A model generated the notes under the pieces. The model had not been told where the DNA came from and did not search any database. It saw nothing but the letters and a program-made list of their open reading frames with translations. DNA of 64,000 bases from Flectonema sp. DT1601. Taxonomy: Eukaryota > Euglenozoa > Diplonemea > Diplonemida > Diplonemidae. The stretch spans positions 310,001 to 374,000 of the forward strand of contig OZ025802.1 of the NCBI GenBank assembly GCA_964019425.1, written 5' to 3'. A program made the translations under genes and the position numbers. This document shows, one piece after another, positions 29,100-41,904 of this stretch. Numbering within the stretch: position 1 is the stretch's first letter; every line of letters begins with the position of its first letter.

Positions 29100-32000
29100 G
29101 CTCTTTTTTTTTTTTTTTTTTTTTTTTCTTATTTATTATTTAAAAAAAGGAAACAATCAGTTTAGCGTCTCGATCAGGACGGAAAATAGAAATTAATCGA
29201 CATAGTTGATCGATAGAAAAAAAAACAATGATAACATTGTTTATTCATTTTTTTTTTTTTTTTTTTTTTTTAAATCTTTTTAATTATTTTAAAGAAAAAA
29301 CAATCAGTTTAGCGTCTTGACCAGGACGGAAAATAGTAAGTAATCGACATAGTCGATCGATAAAAAAAAAACAATGATAACATTGTTTATTCCTTTTTTT
29401 TTTTTTTTATTCTTTTTATTTATTTTTAAAGAAAAAACAATCAGTTTAGCGTCTTGACCAGGACGGAAAATAGAAAGTAATCGACATAGTCGATCGATAA
29501 AAAAAACAATGATAACATTGTTTATTCTTTTTTTTTTTTTTTTTAAATTCTTTTTATTAATTTTTTAAAGAAAAAAAACGGAAAATAGAAATTAGTCAAC
29601 AAAGTCGAACGATAAAAAAAAACAATGATAACATTGTTTATTCTTTTTTTTTATTTTTTTTTTTTAATATTTTTTTTTTATTTTGAAAAAAAAACAATCA
29701 GTTTAGCGTCTTGACCAGGACGGAAAATAGAAAGTAATCGACATAGTCGATCGATAAAAAAAACAATGATAACATTGTTTATTCTTTTTTTTTTTTTTTT
29801 TTTTAAATTCTTTTTATTTATTTTTTAAAGAAAAAAAAACGGAAAATAGAAATTAGTCAACAAAGTCGAACAATAAAAAAAAAACAATGATAACATTGTT
29901 TATTCTTTTTTTTATTTTTTTTTTTTTAATATTTTTTTTATTTTGAAAAAAAAAACAATCAGTTTAGCGTCTTGACCAGGACGGAAAATAGAAAGTAATC
30001 GACATAGTCGATCGATAAAAAAAACAATGATAACATTGTTTATTCTTTTTTTTTTTTTTTTTTTTAAATTCTTTTTATTTATTTTTTAAAGAAAAAAAAC
30101 GGAAATAGAAATTAGTCAACAAAGTCGAACGATAAAAAAAAACAATGATAACATTGTTTATTCTTTTTTTTTATTTTTTTTTTTTAATATTTTTTTTATT
30201 TTGAAAAAAAAAACAATCAGTTTAGCGTCTTGACCAGGACGGAAAATAGAAAGTAATCGACATAGTCGATCGATAAAAAAAAACAATGATAACATTGTTT
30301 ATTCTTTTTTTTTATTTTAAATTCTTTTTATTTATTTTTTAAAGAAAAAAAACGGAAAATAGAAATTAGTCGACAAAGTCGAACGATAAAAAAAAAAACA
30401 ATGATAACATTGTTTATTCTTTTTTTTTTTGTATTTTTTTTAATATTCTTTTTTATTAATTTTGAAAAAAAAAAAAAACAATCAGTTTAGCGTCTTGACC
30501 AGGACGGAAAATAGAAAGTGATCGACATAGTCGATCGATAAAAAAACAATGATAACATTGTTTATTCTTTTTTTTTATTTTAGATTCTTTTTATTTATTT
30601 TTTAAAGAAAAAAAAAAACGGAAAATAGAAATTAGTCGACAAAGTCGAACGATAAAAAAAACAATGATAACATTGTTTATTCTTTTTTTTGTATTTTTTT
30701 ATATTCTTTTTTATTAATTTTGAAAAAAAAAAAACAATCAGTTTAGCGTCTTGACCAGGACGGAAAATAGAAAGTGATCGACATAGTCGATCGATAAAAA
30801 AAAACAATGATAACATTGTTTATTCTTTTTTTTTATTTTAAATTCTTTTTATTTATTCTTTAAAGAAAAGAAACGGAAAATAGAAATTAGTCGACAAAGT
30901 CGAACGATAAAAAAAAAACAATGATAACATTGTTTTTCCTTTTTTTTTTTTTTTTTTATATTCTTTTTTATTAATTTTGAAAAAAAAAAAACAATCAGTT
31001 TAGCGTCTTGACCAGGACGGAAAATAGAAAGTGATCGACATAGTCGATCGATAAAAAAACAATGATAACATTGTTTATTCTTTTTTTTTATTTTAAATTC
31101 TTTTTATTTATTCTTTAAAGAAAAGAAACGGAAAATAGAAATTAGTCGACAAAGTCGAACGATAAAAAAAAAACAATGATAACATTGTTTATTCTTTTTT
31201 TTTTTTTTTTTTATATTCTTTTTTATTAATTTTGAAAAAAAAAACAATCAGTTTAGCGTCTTGACCAGGACGGAAAATAGAAAGTGATCGACATAGTCGA
31301 TCGATAAAAAAACAATGATAACATTGTTTATTCTTTTTTTTTATTTAAAATCTTTTTATTTATTTTTTAAAGAAAAAAAACGGAAAATAGAAATTAGTCA
31401 ACAAAGTCGAACGATAAAAAAAACAATGATAACATTGTTTATTCTTTTTTTTTTTTTTTTTTTTATTAATTTTGAAAAAAAAACAATCAGTTTAGCGTCT
31501 TGACCAGGACGGAAAATAGAAAGTGATCGACATAGTCGATCGATAAAAAAACAATGATAACATTGTTTATTCTTTTTTTTTATTTTTTAAAGAAAAAAAA
31601 CGGAAAATAGAAATTAGTCGACAAAGTCGAACGATAAAAAAAACAATGATAACATTGTTTATTCTTTTTTTTTTTTTTTTTTATATTCTTTTTTATTAAT
31701 TTTGAAAAAAAAAACAATCAGTTTAGCGTCTTGACCAGGACGGAAAATAGAAAGTGATCGACATAGTCGATCGATAAAAAAACAATGATAACATTGTTTA
31801 TTCTTTTTTTTTATTTAAAATCTTTTTATTTATTTTTTAAAGAAAAAAAACGGAAAATAGAAATTAGTCAACAAAGTCGAACGATAAAAAAAACAATGAT
31901 AACATTGTTTATTCTTTTTTTTTTTTTTTTTTTTATTAATTTTGAAAAAAAAACAATCAGTTTAGCGTCTTGACCAGGACGGAAAATAGAAAGTGATCGA

Positions 32001-33600
32001 CATAGTCGATCGATAAAAAAACAATGATAACATTGTTTATTCTTTTTTTTTATTTTTTAAAGAAAAAAAACGGAAAATAGAAATTAGTCGACAAAGTCGA
32101 ACGATAAAAAAAACAATGATAACATTGTTTATTCTTTTTTTTGTATTTTTTTATATTCTTTTTTATTAATTTTGAAAAAAAAAAAACAATCAGTTTAGCG
32201 TCTTGACCAGGACGGAAAATAGAAAGTGATCGACATAGTCGATCGATAAAAAAAACAATGATAACATTGTTTATTCTTTTTTTTTTATTTTAAATTCTTT
32301 TTATTTATTCTTTAAAGAAAAGAAACGGAAAATAGAAATTAGTCGACAAAGTCGAACGATAAAAAAAAAAACAATGATAACATTGTTTATTCTTTTTTTT
32401 TTTTTTTTTTTTATATTCTTTTTTATTAATTTTGAAAAAAAAACAATCAGTTTAGCGTCTTGACCAGGACGGAAAATAGAAAGTGATCGACATAGTCGAT
32501 CGATAAAAAAACAATGATAACATTGTTTATTCTTTTTTTTTATTTTAAATTCTTTTTATTTATTTTTTTTTTAAAGAAAAAAAAACAGAAAATAGAAATT
32601 AGTCAACAAAGTCGAACGATAAAAAAAACAATGATAACATTGTTTATTCTTTTTTTTTTTTTTTTTTTTTTTATATTCTTTTTTATTAATTTTGAAAAAA
32701 AAACAATCAGTTTAGCGTCTTGACCAGGACGGAAAATAGAAAGTGATCGACATAGTCGATCGATAAAAAAACAATGATAACATTGTTTATTCTTTTTTTT
32801 TATTTTAAATTCTTTTTATTTATTTTTTTTTTAAAGAAAAAAAAACAGAAAATAGAAATTAGTCAACAAAGTCGAACGATAAAAAAAACAATGATAACAT
32901 TGTTTATTCTTTTTTTTTTTTTTTTTTTTTTTATATTCTTTTTTATTAATTTTGAAAAAAAAACAATCAGTTTAGCGTCTTGACCAGGACGGAAAATAGA
33001 AAGTGATCGACATAGTCGATCGATAAAAAAACAATGATAACATTGTTTATTCTTTTTTTTTATTTTAAATTCTTTTTATTTATTTTTTAAAGAAAAAAAA
33101 CGGAAAATAGAAATTAGTCAACAAAGTCGAACAATAAAAAAAAACAATGATAACATTGTTTATTCTTTTTTTTTTTTTTTTTTTTTTTATATTCTTTTTT
33201 ATTAATTTTGAAAAAAAAAACAATCAGTTTAGCGTCTTGACCAGGACGGAAAATAGAAAGTAATCGACATAGTCGATCGATAAAAAAACAATGATAACAT
33301 TGTTTATTCCTTTTTTTTATTTTAAATTATTTTTATTTATTATTTAAAGAAAAGAAACGGAAAATAGAAATTAGTCGACAGAGTCGAACGATAAAAAAAA
33401 ACAATGATAACATTGTTTATTCTTTTTTTTTTTTTTTTATATTCTTTTTATTAATTTTTTAAAAAAAAAAAAAAAAAACAATCAGTTTAGCGTCTTGACC
33501 AGGACGGAAAACTGGAAGTAATCGACATAGTCGATCGATAAAAAAAACAATGATAACATTGTTTCATCTTTTATATTTTTTAATTTTTTTTTATATTTGA
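29100..33600. repeat. AT-rich hairpin satellite, array 1, about 35 units
   Basis: The unit is ~125 bp. Each carries AACAATGATAACATTGTT (an inverted repeat), T-runs and A-runs. Two unit types alternate: A units also have CAGTTTAGCGTCTTGACCAG and CGACATAGTCGATCGAT, while B units lack the first block and read GTCAACAAAGTCGAACGAT. The A-B dimer of ~255 bp is the higher-order unit. Longer duplications are visible at 31315/31785 (470-bp spacing) and 32514/32774 (260 bp). Small frames here are chance. Confidence 0.93.
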
Positions 33601-33884
33601 AGAAAAGAAAGAAGAAAAAAAAAAAAAAAAAAAACAAGCGGAATTGATCATAATGGGTGGCAGGGGTTGATATAACTTCATTTGAAAATTCTTCTTTTTT
33701 AATTTCTTTTTTTTTGAAATTTTTTTTTTTTTATTTAACAGGAGTTAAGATCACTTACATGAGTTAACACAACACAGATACGAGAGTAGCAAAATGAGGT
33801 AACACTACCAATTCAACAAAAAATAATCAGGATCGGACACAAGGAGGAGAGTTCATTCTACCTCTCACTGTCCTTGCTGGTATC

Positions 33885-33985
33885 TTAAGTGTCTTGGTAT
33901 CTCTTGTGTGTCGGTATCTCGGAAGTGCTGGTATCTCGTATGTGCGTTGGTATCTCTTGCGTGTTGGTATCTCTTGCACATAATA
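33885..33985 (+). repeat. GGTATCTC short-period repeat
   Basis: Five to six degenerate copies of a ~20-bp unit with TTGGTATCTC or CTGGTATCTC. The matching stretch in the second large repeat is at 41484-41582. Confidence 0.75.
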
Positions 33986-34259
33986 AAAAAAAAATTGAGT
34001 TAACATGATCAGTTTTATTTATCATCAGAGACAGACCGGAACTATTTGAAAATAAAATGTAGATGGGAAACAGTGAAAATTAAAATGAATGATAAAATTA
34101 AATGAGATTTATGACATAACAGACCAGATAGAGAGTAATAAAGGGAAAAGGAAAACGGAAAGGGTTCATTCACTTAGTTAAAGTTAAGACCGATTAGTCA
34201 GTTTAAGGTCTTGACTAGGACCAACAAAAAAAAAAAAAAAAAAAAAAAATATATAAATA

Positions 34260-34700
34260 AATAAATAAATAACGATCAAGCTGAGCTGATCTTGTTTTTA
34301 TTAAAATAAGGGGAGCGGGAGGGATGGAAGGAATAAAGGGAAAAAAAAAGAAAAGGTCGATCAATTGGATCTGGTCGTCGAGAAGAAGAAGACAATTATT
34401 TTAAAGGTCGATCGGCATAGCCGATCGTTGAGAAAAATAACCAGATATAAATACAATCAGTTTAAATAAATAAAAAAAAAAAATAAATAAATAAAAAAAG
34501 TTTAACGATCAAGCTGAGCTGATCTTGTTTTTATTAAAATAAGGGGAGCGGGAGGGATGGAAGGAATAAAGGAAAAAAAAAGAAAAGGTCGATCAATTGG
34601 ATCTGATCGTCGAGAAGAAGAAAACAATTATTTTTAAAAAAAATGATCGGTATAGCCGATCGTTGAGAAAAGAACAGATATAAATACAATCGGTTTTGGT
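34260..34700 (+). repeat. Two tandem ~230-bp units with hairpin modules
   Basis: Units start near 34271 and 34503. Each has GATCAAGCTGAGCTGATCTT (near-palindrome) and a GATCGGCATAGCCGATCG or similar hairpin. The equivalent pair in copy 2 is at 41909 and 42121. Confidence 0.8.
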
Positions 34701-34816
34701 GATCGACGAGTGGAGCGATCACTTGACAAGAAGGAAAAAAGAAAGGACCGATTAATTGGGGCTTTGGTTGTATTCCCAAGGCATGATTTTTTTTTTTTTT
34801 TTTTTTATTATTCATT

Positions 34817-34851
<35 letters not shown>

Positions 34852-35042
34852 TAATCACATTTTGTTCAAAAATATTTCATATTAGAGTAAAAGAAAAAGA
34901 AAAAAAGAAATAAGAGAAAAAAAAAAAAACCATTGCTGGCCCCCTCACCACTCATAGAGGATGAGGAGGCCAGTAAGGCGTCACTCAAATCTATGCCAAG
35001 CCTTGGGAACTTGGATTGGGGTTTAGACCATTTATAATTATG

Positions 35043-35667
35043 TGGCGCAACCCATCACCCCACCTGTTGGTATCTTTTTATTTTTTTTATTTAAAGAAAA
35101 AAGCAGGCTAAGTCGCCTGAGCTGGCATCGCCAGAATATTTAACTTCACATGGCAATGTCAGCTCGTGAAGGGATCCAGTTGGATCAAAGGTTTTCTCCC
35201 CCCCACTCTATTTATCGTCATTGGTGCGCACCTTCGAACAGGAAGGCCAACACTGACGGAATTTTTTACTTCTCTTCCCAGGGTTGAACCTTGGGAAAAA
35301 AACAAACAATAAACACAGTGTAGACAAACACCCGCCGGACATCTGCAGAGCAGCGATCGATGTCGATGTCTTCGTTGTCGAACTTCCTGGCGTTTATGTT
35401 TTTGTTTTTAACAACAACACAACACCAACTAACAGGTTTGTCTCATTGCCCGTTCTTTCTTGTTTCCCTTTGCCGCCGGAAGAACGAAGGTCGACGGAGG
35501 TCCGAAGCATTGCTTGCGATGATGTTCCGGTATGTGTTGCGTCTCTGTTATTTGTTTGTTTCAACTCAATTGGTTCATCTCAGGTTTTAGAAGTCTTCGT
35601 CCTGTTCGTTGGGAAGGGCCTGAATCAAAAGTTCACTGCCCCTATTCCTCTCCCAAATTTCTTATTC
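35043..35667 (+). repeat. X repeat, full copy A (625 bp)
   Basis: Starts TGGCGCAACCCATCACC and ends AAATTTCTTATTC. It has the same length as copy B and shares with it a base (T in CTGTTCGTTGGG) that differs from the other copies, so A and B are a recent pair. It contains an unoccupied TTAA at 35091-35094 where piggyBac sits in the 53-kb copy. Confidence 0.85.
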
Positions 35668-36322
35668 AGCTTGCCACATGACTGTGTGACATTATTGCTA
35701 CATTGTAGCTCCCCTACAAAAACCTTATTTTTTGCAGTTGTCTTTTGGTTGTAGCAACTTTTATTTTATGCTTTTCTAATGTCCCAAAGTTGGTTTATTT
35801 TACTTTTTTTTTCTGCAAGGGAACAGTCCAAAGCATAAGTCCGAACAGCCCTAAGGCCAGTGAACGCACTGATTGTTAGGTATTGTATTCCAGGGAAAGT
35901 TTGGTTTGTATACTTTATTTTTATTTTATTTTATTTAATTTGTTAAAAGAAAACAGGTAACTTTACATGAGCATCGGCTCGAACGGCTCTGGCGAAGCGA
36001 GTGAACGAGTCTGATTGCTGAGTATTGTATTCTGTTTTCTTGTTCTTTTTTTAATTTATTTCAAACAGGGCAACAGGGGGAAAGTTTGGTTTGTATCCCC
36101 TGGGTGTTTAGCGTCACCTGTTGAGGTGTAATGTATTCTGTTTACTTCTATCCCTTTGTTTTTTTTTTTTTTTTTTTTATTTCAAACAGGACAGCAGGGG
36201 GAAAGTTTGTTTCGTACCCCCCGGGTGCTTAGCGTCACCCTCCATGCGATGCTTGCGCAGGGAGAGCCAAGGGTCGAGAACCCTGGAGATTACCTTTGTT
36301 TCTTTTTGTGACTGGATTGCAG
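35668..36322 (+). repeat. Y segment between two X copies (655 bp)
   Basis: Contains repeated GGGGGAAAGTTTG/TTAGCGTCACC modules with T-rich spacers. It is found again, inverted, at 55529-56245, where it is also bordered by X on both sides. No coding sequence. Confidence 0.75.
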
Positions 36323-36947
36323 TGGCGCAACCCATCACCCCACCTGTTGGTATCTTTTTATTTTTTTTATTTAAAGAAAAAAGCAGGCTAAGTCGCCTGA
36401 GCTGGCATCGCCAGAATATTTAACTTCACATGGCAATGTCAGCTCGTGAAGGGATCCAGTTGGATCAAAGGTTTTCTCCCCCCCACTCTATTTATCGTCA
36501 TTGGTGCGCACCTTCGAACAGGAAGGCCAACACTGACGGAATTTTTTACTTCTCTTCCCAGGGTTGAACCTTGGGAAAAAAACAAACAATAAACACAGTG
36601 TAGACAAACACCCGCCGGACATCTGCAGAGCAGCGATCGATGTCGATGTCTTCGTTGTCGAACTTCCTGGCGTTTATGTTTTTGTTTTTAACAACAACAC
36701 AACACCAACTAACAGGTTTGTCTCATTGCCCGTTCTTTCTTGTTTCCCTTTGCCGCCGGAAGAACGAAGGTCGACGGAGGTCCGAAGCATTGCTTGCGAT
36801 GATGTTCCGGTATGTGTTGCGTCTCTGTTATTTGTTTGTTTCAACTCAATTGGTTCATCTCAGGTTTTAGAAGTCTTCGTCCTGTTCGTTGGGAAGGGCC
36901 TGAATCAAAAGTTCACTGCCCCTATTCCTCTCCCAAATTTCTTATTC
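36323..36947 (+). repeat. X repeat, full copy B (625 bp)
   Basis: Same ends and length as copy A. The TTAA empty site is at 36371-36374. With A and Y it forms a 1.9-kb unit with direct terminal repeats, as in small non-autonomous LTR elements (TRIMs). No primer-binding site or target duplication is clear. Confidence 0.85.
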
Positions 36948-37089
36948 ATTAACAATTAACCTGATTAACGTTATGATCTGACGGACATAAACATATCGAT
37001 AAAATAATACAAACAAAAACGAACAATAAATAATAAATAAGCTAAAAAACTAAATAAACAAAGTGATGTGAAAGTAAGGAAAAAGAGAA

Positions 37090-38244
37090 TTACAAGGGGG
37101 TGGAGTCACCGTGAACGTCATCAGCAGAACATCTCCTTCGATTGTAACGATATCTTGATGGAGGGGTTCGTTTTTTCAGAGTTGAACGCTCAGACTTTCT
37201 CGGCGGAGTTTCATTTTCCTCATGTTCTTCTGTGTCTGGCGGACTCAAACCTTCTGCCCATGAAGCTAATTGGAACTTCAGGGCCGCAATTTGAGACCGT
37301 GCCAAAGCGAGTTGAGCATTTAAATCGCTCGCCAGTCCCGTTAACATCATGGATTGCTCAAGCTGCTCTGCGTGAGTTGTACACCGTTGGTGATTCAGCT
37401 CCGAGAGGCGAAGTTGGGCATCCAGAAGTTGTTCTGAGAGCTCTGCCGCTTTCTCGTTTGTTTCGAGAGAGTCATCTACTGCTCGACAGTAATTCTCGAG
37501 TAAGTCAATCCTACCCTCGGACCATTGTCTCGCAATAGGTGTATTCTCTTTAACGGAGATAACGTGACTCTCTTGTCGTAAAATCTTGGTCGGCGTGCGG
37601 TCGAGAGCTTCACTCTGCGGCATTGTCGGAGGAATTGAGGCTAGAGGACAAAGAGGGGTGATATAATTAAGGGTAGGGATAAGGGGTTTAATAAGAGGAG
37701 TAAAAAGACTACTCGTAGTTGTAAAGAGCGAGAGGTAGTTCTTTGCTATCTTCATCATAGCAACAGATTCATACAGAACGGGGGTTCGGGGGGAAACTTG
37801 TTGACTAAAGTGGGTCATACGGGGACGCGCGGCACGCAAACTCTCGACCTCCTGTTGAGTATAGAAAAGTCTAATTTTACTTTCTCTTTCCTCATTACAT
37901 TTGGTCTCCAATTCGTTCGACAGAAGAACAAACCTTTGATGGTAATTAAAGAGCGCCATTTCCGATAGGTCTGCTCTCTGAGTCAGATTTGCGAGCTCAC
38001 GTTTCCTGTAATCTTCCACTAAGTCATATTGTCGAACTAGTGCAGAAAGAGAAGTCTTCGATTCATCGCGTTCTGCTGTTAACCGTTGAATTACTCCTTC
38101 CAGAAGTTCATATTCTTTTCTATCTTTTTCAATAATTAAAACAGGGGGTGCAGGAGGAAGTGAGGATGGATCCTGGTTGGTAGCTTTGATCTCAACAGGT
38201 AATCCATTTAGTAACTGCTTGTCTTTCTCGAGGGAGGCTGACAT
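37090..38244 (-). CDS. Coiled-coil protein of unknown function, 384 aa
   Basis: A single exon from ATG 38244. Residues ~35-150 and ~235-340 are strong coiled coils (for example ELLEGVIQRLTAERDESKT and AAELSEQLLDAQLRLSELN). Between them is a hydrophobic, Pro-rich segment (LFTPLIKPLIPTLNYITPL). The end is Arg/Ser-rich and basic (PPRKSERSTLKKRTPPSRYR), like a nuclear-targeting or RNA-binding tail. It is the only unbroken, non-repetitive frame in the repeat island. The AATTTCG end of the large repeat lies directly in front of the ATG, so any promoter or upstream exon has been displaced, or the frame belongs to a mobile element (an ORF1-like protein). I cannot decide between a stranded host gene and an element gene. 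Confidence 0.6.
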   Translation of the reverse strand: MSASLEKDKQLLNGLPVEIKATNQDPSSLPPAPPVLIIEKDRKEYELLEGVIQRLTAERDESKTSLSALVRQYDLVEDYRKRELANLTQRADLSEMALFNYHQRFVLLSNELETKCNEERESKIRLFYTQQEVESLRAARPRMTHFSQQVSPRTPVLYESVAMMKIAKNYLSLFTTTSSLFTPLIKPLIPTLNYITPLCPLASIPPTMPQSEALDRTPTKILRQESHVISVKENTPIARQWSEGRIDLLENYCRAVDDSLETNEKAAELSEQLLDAQLRLSELNHQRCTTHAEQLEQSMMLTGLASDLNAQLALARSQIAALKFQLASWAEGLSPPDTEEHEENETPPRKSERSTLKKRTPPSRYRYNRRRCSADDVHGDSTPL

Positions 38245-38639
38245 GAATTTCGATAAGTGGGAAGTAACGGACTGGGAGCTTTTGGCTCCTGCCCTATTCC
38301 CGACGTAAACTTTCTTTTTATTTTTTTTTTTTTTTTAACAGGCCCAAAGGGCGACAATGATGGTTGCTGACCAAGGAATAATATTCAAATGAATTTTCGT
38401 TTCAAAGAAACGAACAGAATTAAGAGAGAGGTAGAGAAAAAAAAAAAAAAAAAAAAAAGAAAGAATAGAAAAAAAATATGAAGAGGAAATAATCAAACAT
38501 GAAAAAAAAAAAAAAAAATAAAATATAAATAAAAAACGTTGTATGAAAAAGGAAAAAAAGAAAAAAAAAAGACCAGAAAAGGAAAGAGAAAATGAAAAGG
38601 TATAATATTATTGTGGGGATATGAGGATAGCAGGGAGAT

Positions 38640-38677
<38 letters not shown>

Positions 38678-38929
38678 TTATTATTTAAAAAAAGGAAACA
38701 ATCAGTTTAGCGTCTCGATCAGGACGGAAAATAGAAATTAATCGACATAGTCGATCGATAGAAAAAAAACAATGATAACATTGTTTATTCCTTTTTTTTT
38801 TTTTTTTTTTTATTCTTTTTATTTATTTTTAAAGAAAAAACAATCAGTTTAGCGTCCTGACCAGGACGGAAAATTGAAAGTGATCCACATAGTCGATCGA
38901 TAGAAAAAAGACAATGATAACATTGTTTA

Positions 38930-38964
<35 letters not shown>

Positions 38965-39356
38965 CTTTTAATTATTTTAAAGAAAAAACAATCAGTTTAG
39001 CGTCTTGACCAGGACGGAAAATAGAAAGTGATCGACATAGTCGATCGATAAAAAACAATGATAACATTGTTTATTCCTTTTTTTTTTCTTTTTTTTTTAT
39101 TCTTTTTATTTATTTTTAAAGAAAAAACAATCAGTTTAGCGTCCTGACCAGGACGGAAAATAGAAAGTAATCGACATAGTCGATCGATAAAAAAAAAACA
39201 ATGATAACATTGTTTATTCCTTTTTTTTTTCTTTTTTTTTATTCTTTTTATTTATTTTTAAAGAAAAAACAATCAGTTTAGCGTCCTGACCAGGACGGAA
39301 AATTGAAAGTGATCGACATAGTCGATCGATAAAAAAACAATGATAACATTGTTTAT

Positions 39357-39387
<31 letters not shown>

Positions 39388-40161
39388 CCTTTTAATTATT
39401 TTTTAAAGAAAAAACAATCAGTTTAGCGTCTTGACCAGGACGGAAAATAGAAAGTGATCGACATAGTCGATCGATAAAAAACAATGATAACATTGTTTAT
39501 TCTTTTTTTTTTTTTTTTTTTTTTTTAATCCTTTTTATTATTTTAAAGAAAAAACAATCAGTTTAGCGTCTTGACCAGGACGGAAAATAGAAAGTGATCG
39601 ACATAGTCGATCGATAAAAAAACAATGATAACATTGTTTATTCTTTTTTTTTTTTTTTTTTTAAATTCTTTTTATTTATTTTTAAAGAAAAAAAACGGAA
39701 AATAAAAATTAGTCGACAAAGTCGAACGATAAAAAAAAACAATGATAACATTGTTTATTCTTTTTTTTTTTGTTTTTTTTTATATTCTTTTTTATTAATT
39801 TTGAAAAAAAAACAATCAGTTTAGCGTCTTGACCAGGACGGAAAATAGAAAGTAATCGACATAGTCGATCGATAAAAAAAACAATGATAACATTGTTTAC
39901 TCTTTTTTTTTTTTTTTTTTAAATTCTTTTTATTTTAAAAAGAAAAAAAACGGAAAATAGAAATTAGTCAACAAAGTCGAACGATAAAAAAAAAAACAAT
40001 GATAACATTGTTTATTCTTTTTTTTTTATTTTTTTTTTTATATTCTTTTTTATTAATTTTGAAAAAAAAAACAATCAGTTTAGCGTCTTGACCAGGACGG
40101 AAAATAGAAAGTGATCGACATAGTCGATCGATAAAAAAAAAACAATGATAACATTGTTTAT

Positions 40162-40198
<37 letters not shown>

Positions 40199-41260
40199 CT
40201 TTTTTTTTTTTTAAAGAAAAAACAATCAGTTTAGCGTCTTGACCAGGACGGAAAATAGAAAGTAATCGACATAGTCGATCGATAAAAAAAACAATGATAA
40301 CATTGTTTATTCTTTTTTTTTTTTTTTTTAAATCTTTTTATTTATTTTTTAAAAAGAAAAAAAAAAAACGGAAAATAGAAATTAGTCAACAACGTCGAAC
40401 GATAAAAAAAAAAACAATGATAACATTGTTTATTCTTTTTTTTTTTATTTTTTTTTGTATTCTTTTTTATTAATTTTGAAAAAAAAACAATCAGTTTTGC
40501 GTCTTGACCAGGACGGAAAATAGAAAGTGATCGACATAGTCGATCGATAAAAAAACAATGATAACATTGTTTATTCTTTTTTTTTTTTTTTTTTTTTTTA
40601 AATCCTTTTTATTATTTTTAAAGAAAAAACAATCAGTTTAGCGTCTTGACCAGGACGAAAAATAGAAAGTGATCGACATAGTCGATCGATAAAAAAACAA
40701 TGATAACATTGTTTATTCTTTTTTTTTTTTTTCTTCTTTTTTTTAAATCCTTCTTTTTATTTTTTAAAGAAAAAACAATCAGTTTAGCGTCTTGACCAGG
40801 ACGGAAAATAGAAAGTAATCGACATAGTCGATCGATAAAATAAAAACAATGATAACATTGTTTATTCCTTTTTTTTTTTTTTTTATTCTTTTTATTTATT
40901 TTTAAAGAAAAAAACGGAAAATAGAAAGTAATCGACATAGTCGATCGATAAAAAAACAATGATAACATTGTTTATTCTTTTTTTTTTTTTTTTTTTTTTA
41001 AATTCTTTTTATTTATTTTTTAAGAAAAAAACGGAGAATAGAAATTAGTCGACAAAGTCGAACGATAAAAAAACAATGATAACATTGTTTATTCTTTTTT
41101 TTATTTTTTTTTTTATATTCTTTTTTATTAATTTTGAAAAAAAAAAAAAAACAATCAGTTTAGCGTCTTGACCAGGACGGAAAATAGAAAGTAATCGACA
41201 TAGTCGATCGATAAAAATACAATGATAACATTGTTTAATCTTTTATAATTTTTTATTTTT
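38640..41260. repeat. AT-rich hairpin satellite, array 2, about 19 units
   Basis: Same unit as array 1. Left-hand units are mostly type A, while A-B alternation appears from about 39700 on, so the array differs from array 1 in arrangement and is not a simple copy of it. Confidence 0.92.
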
Positions 41261-41483
41261 TTTTTTGTTTTAAAAAAAAAAAAAAAAAACAAGCGGAATT
41301 GATCATAATGGGTGGTAGGGGTTGTTATAACTTCGTTTGAAAATTCTTCTTTTTTGATTTCTTTTTTTTTTTCTTTTTACAGGAGTTAAGATCACTTTCA
41401 GGAGACAACACATTAACAAGAGCAGCAAGCAGAGTTGACACTATCAATTCAAATTTGAAATACCGGGAATTAATTTACAAGGA

Positions 41484-41582
41484 GGTATCTCAAGTGACTT
41501 GGTATCTCTAGCGTGTCGGTATCTCTGGAGTGCTGGTATCTCGTATGTGCGTTGGTATCTCATGAGTGATGGTATCTCTTGT
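41484..41582 (+). repeat. GGTATCTC short-period repeat (copy 2)
   Basis: Degenerate ~20-bp units with GGTATCTC, equivalent to 33885-33985. Confidence 0.75.
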
Positions 41583-41904
41583 GCATTAGAGAAACGAAAA
41601 AGAATGTCATGACCATGACGGAAGAATTGAGGAATTGAGTTAACATGTTCAATTTAACTTATTTAAACTTTTTTTTTTTTTTTAACAGACCGTAACTATT
41701 TGAAAATAAAATGTAGATGGGAAACAGTGAAAAGTAAAATGGATGATAAAATTAAATGAGAAATATGACATAACAGACCAGATAGAGAGTATTAAAAGGA
41801 AATTGAAAAGGAAAAGAGAAACTAGGTTAACACTTATTTAAAATTAAGACCGGTTAGTCAGTTTAAGGTCTTGACTAGGACCAACAAAAAAGAAAGAAAA
41901 AAAA

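Larger units (their letters stand above)
28699..34990. repeat. Large satellite-bearing repeat, copy 1
   Basis: The left end is AATTTCGATAAAGTGGGAAG, the same start as in copies at 38246 and 45402 and in short tags at 26174, 26690 (inverted) and 44614. After ~400 bp of conserved leader comes the satellite array (29100-33600), then GGTATCTC-rich repeats (33885-33980) and ~230-bp units with AAGCTGAGCTGATCTTG (34270 and 34503). No coding sequence was seen. It may be the 3' region of the RLE LINE family (see findings). Confidence 0.7.

Noticed and set aside
31315-32983. Recurring 62-69-codon frames in the satellite
   Set aside because: They consist of Phe/Leu/Lys from T and A runs and repeat with the satellite unit; not genes.
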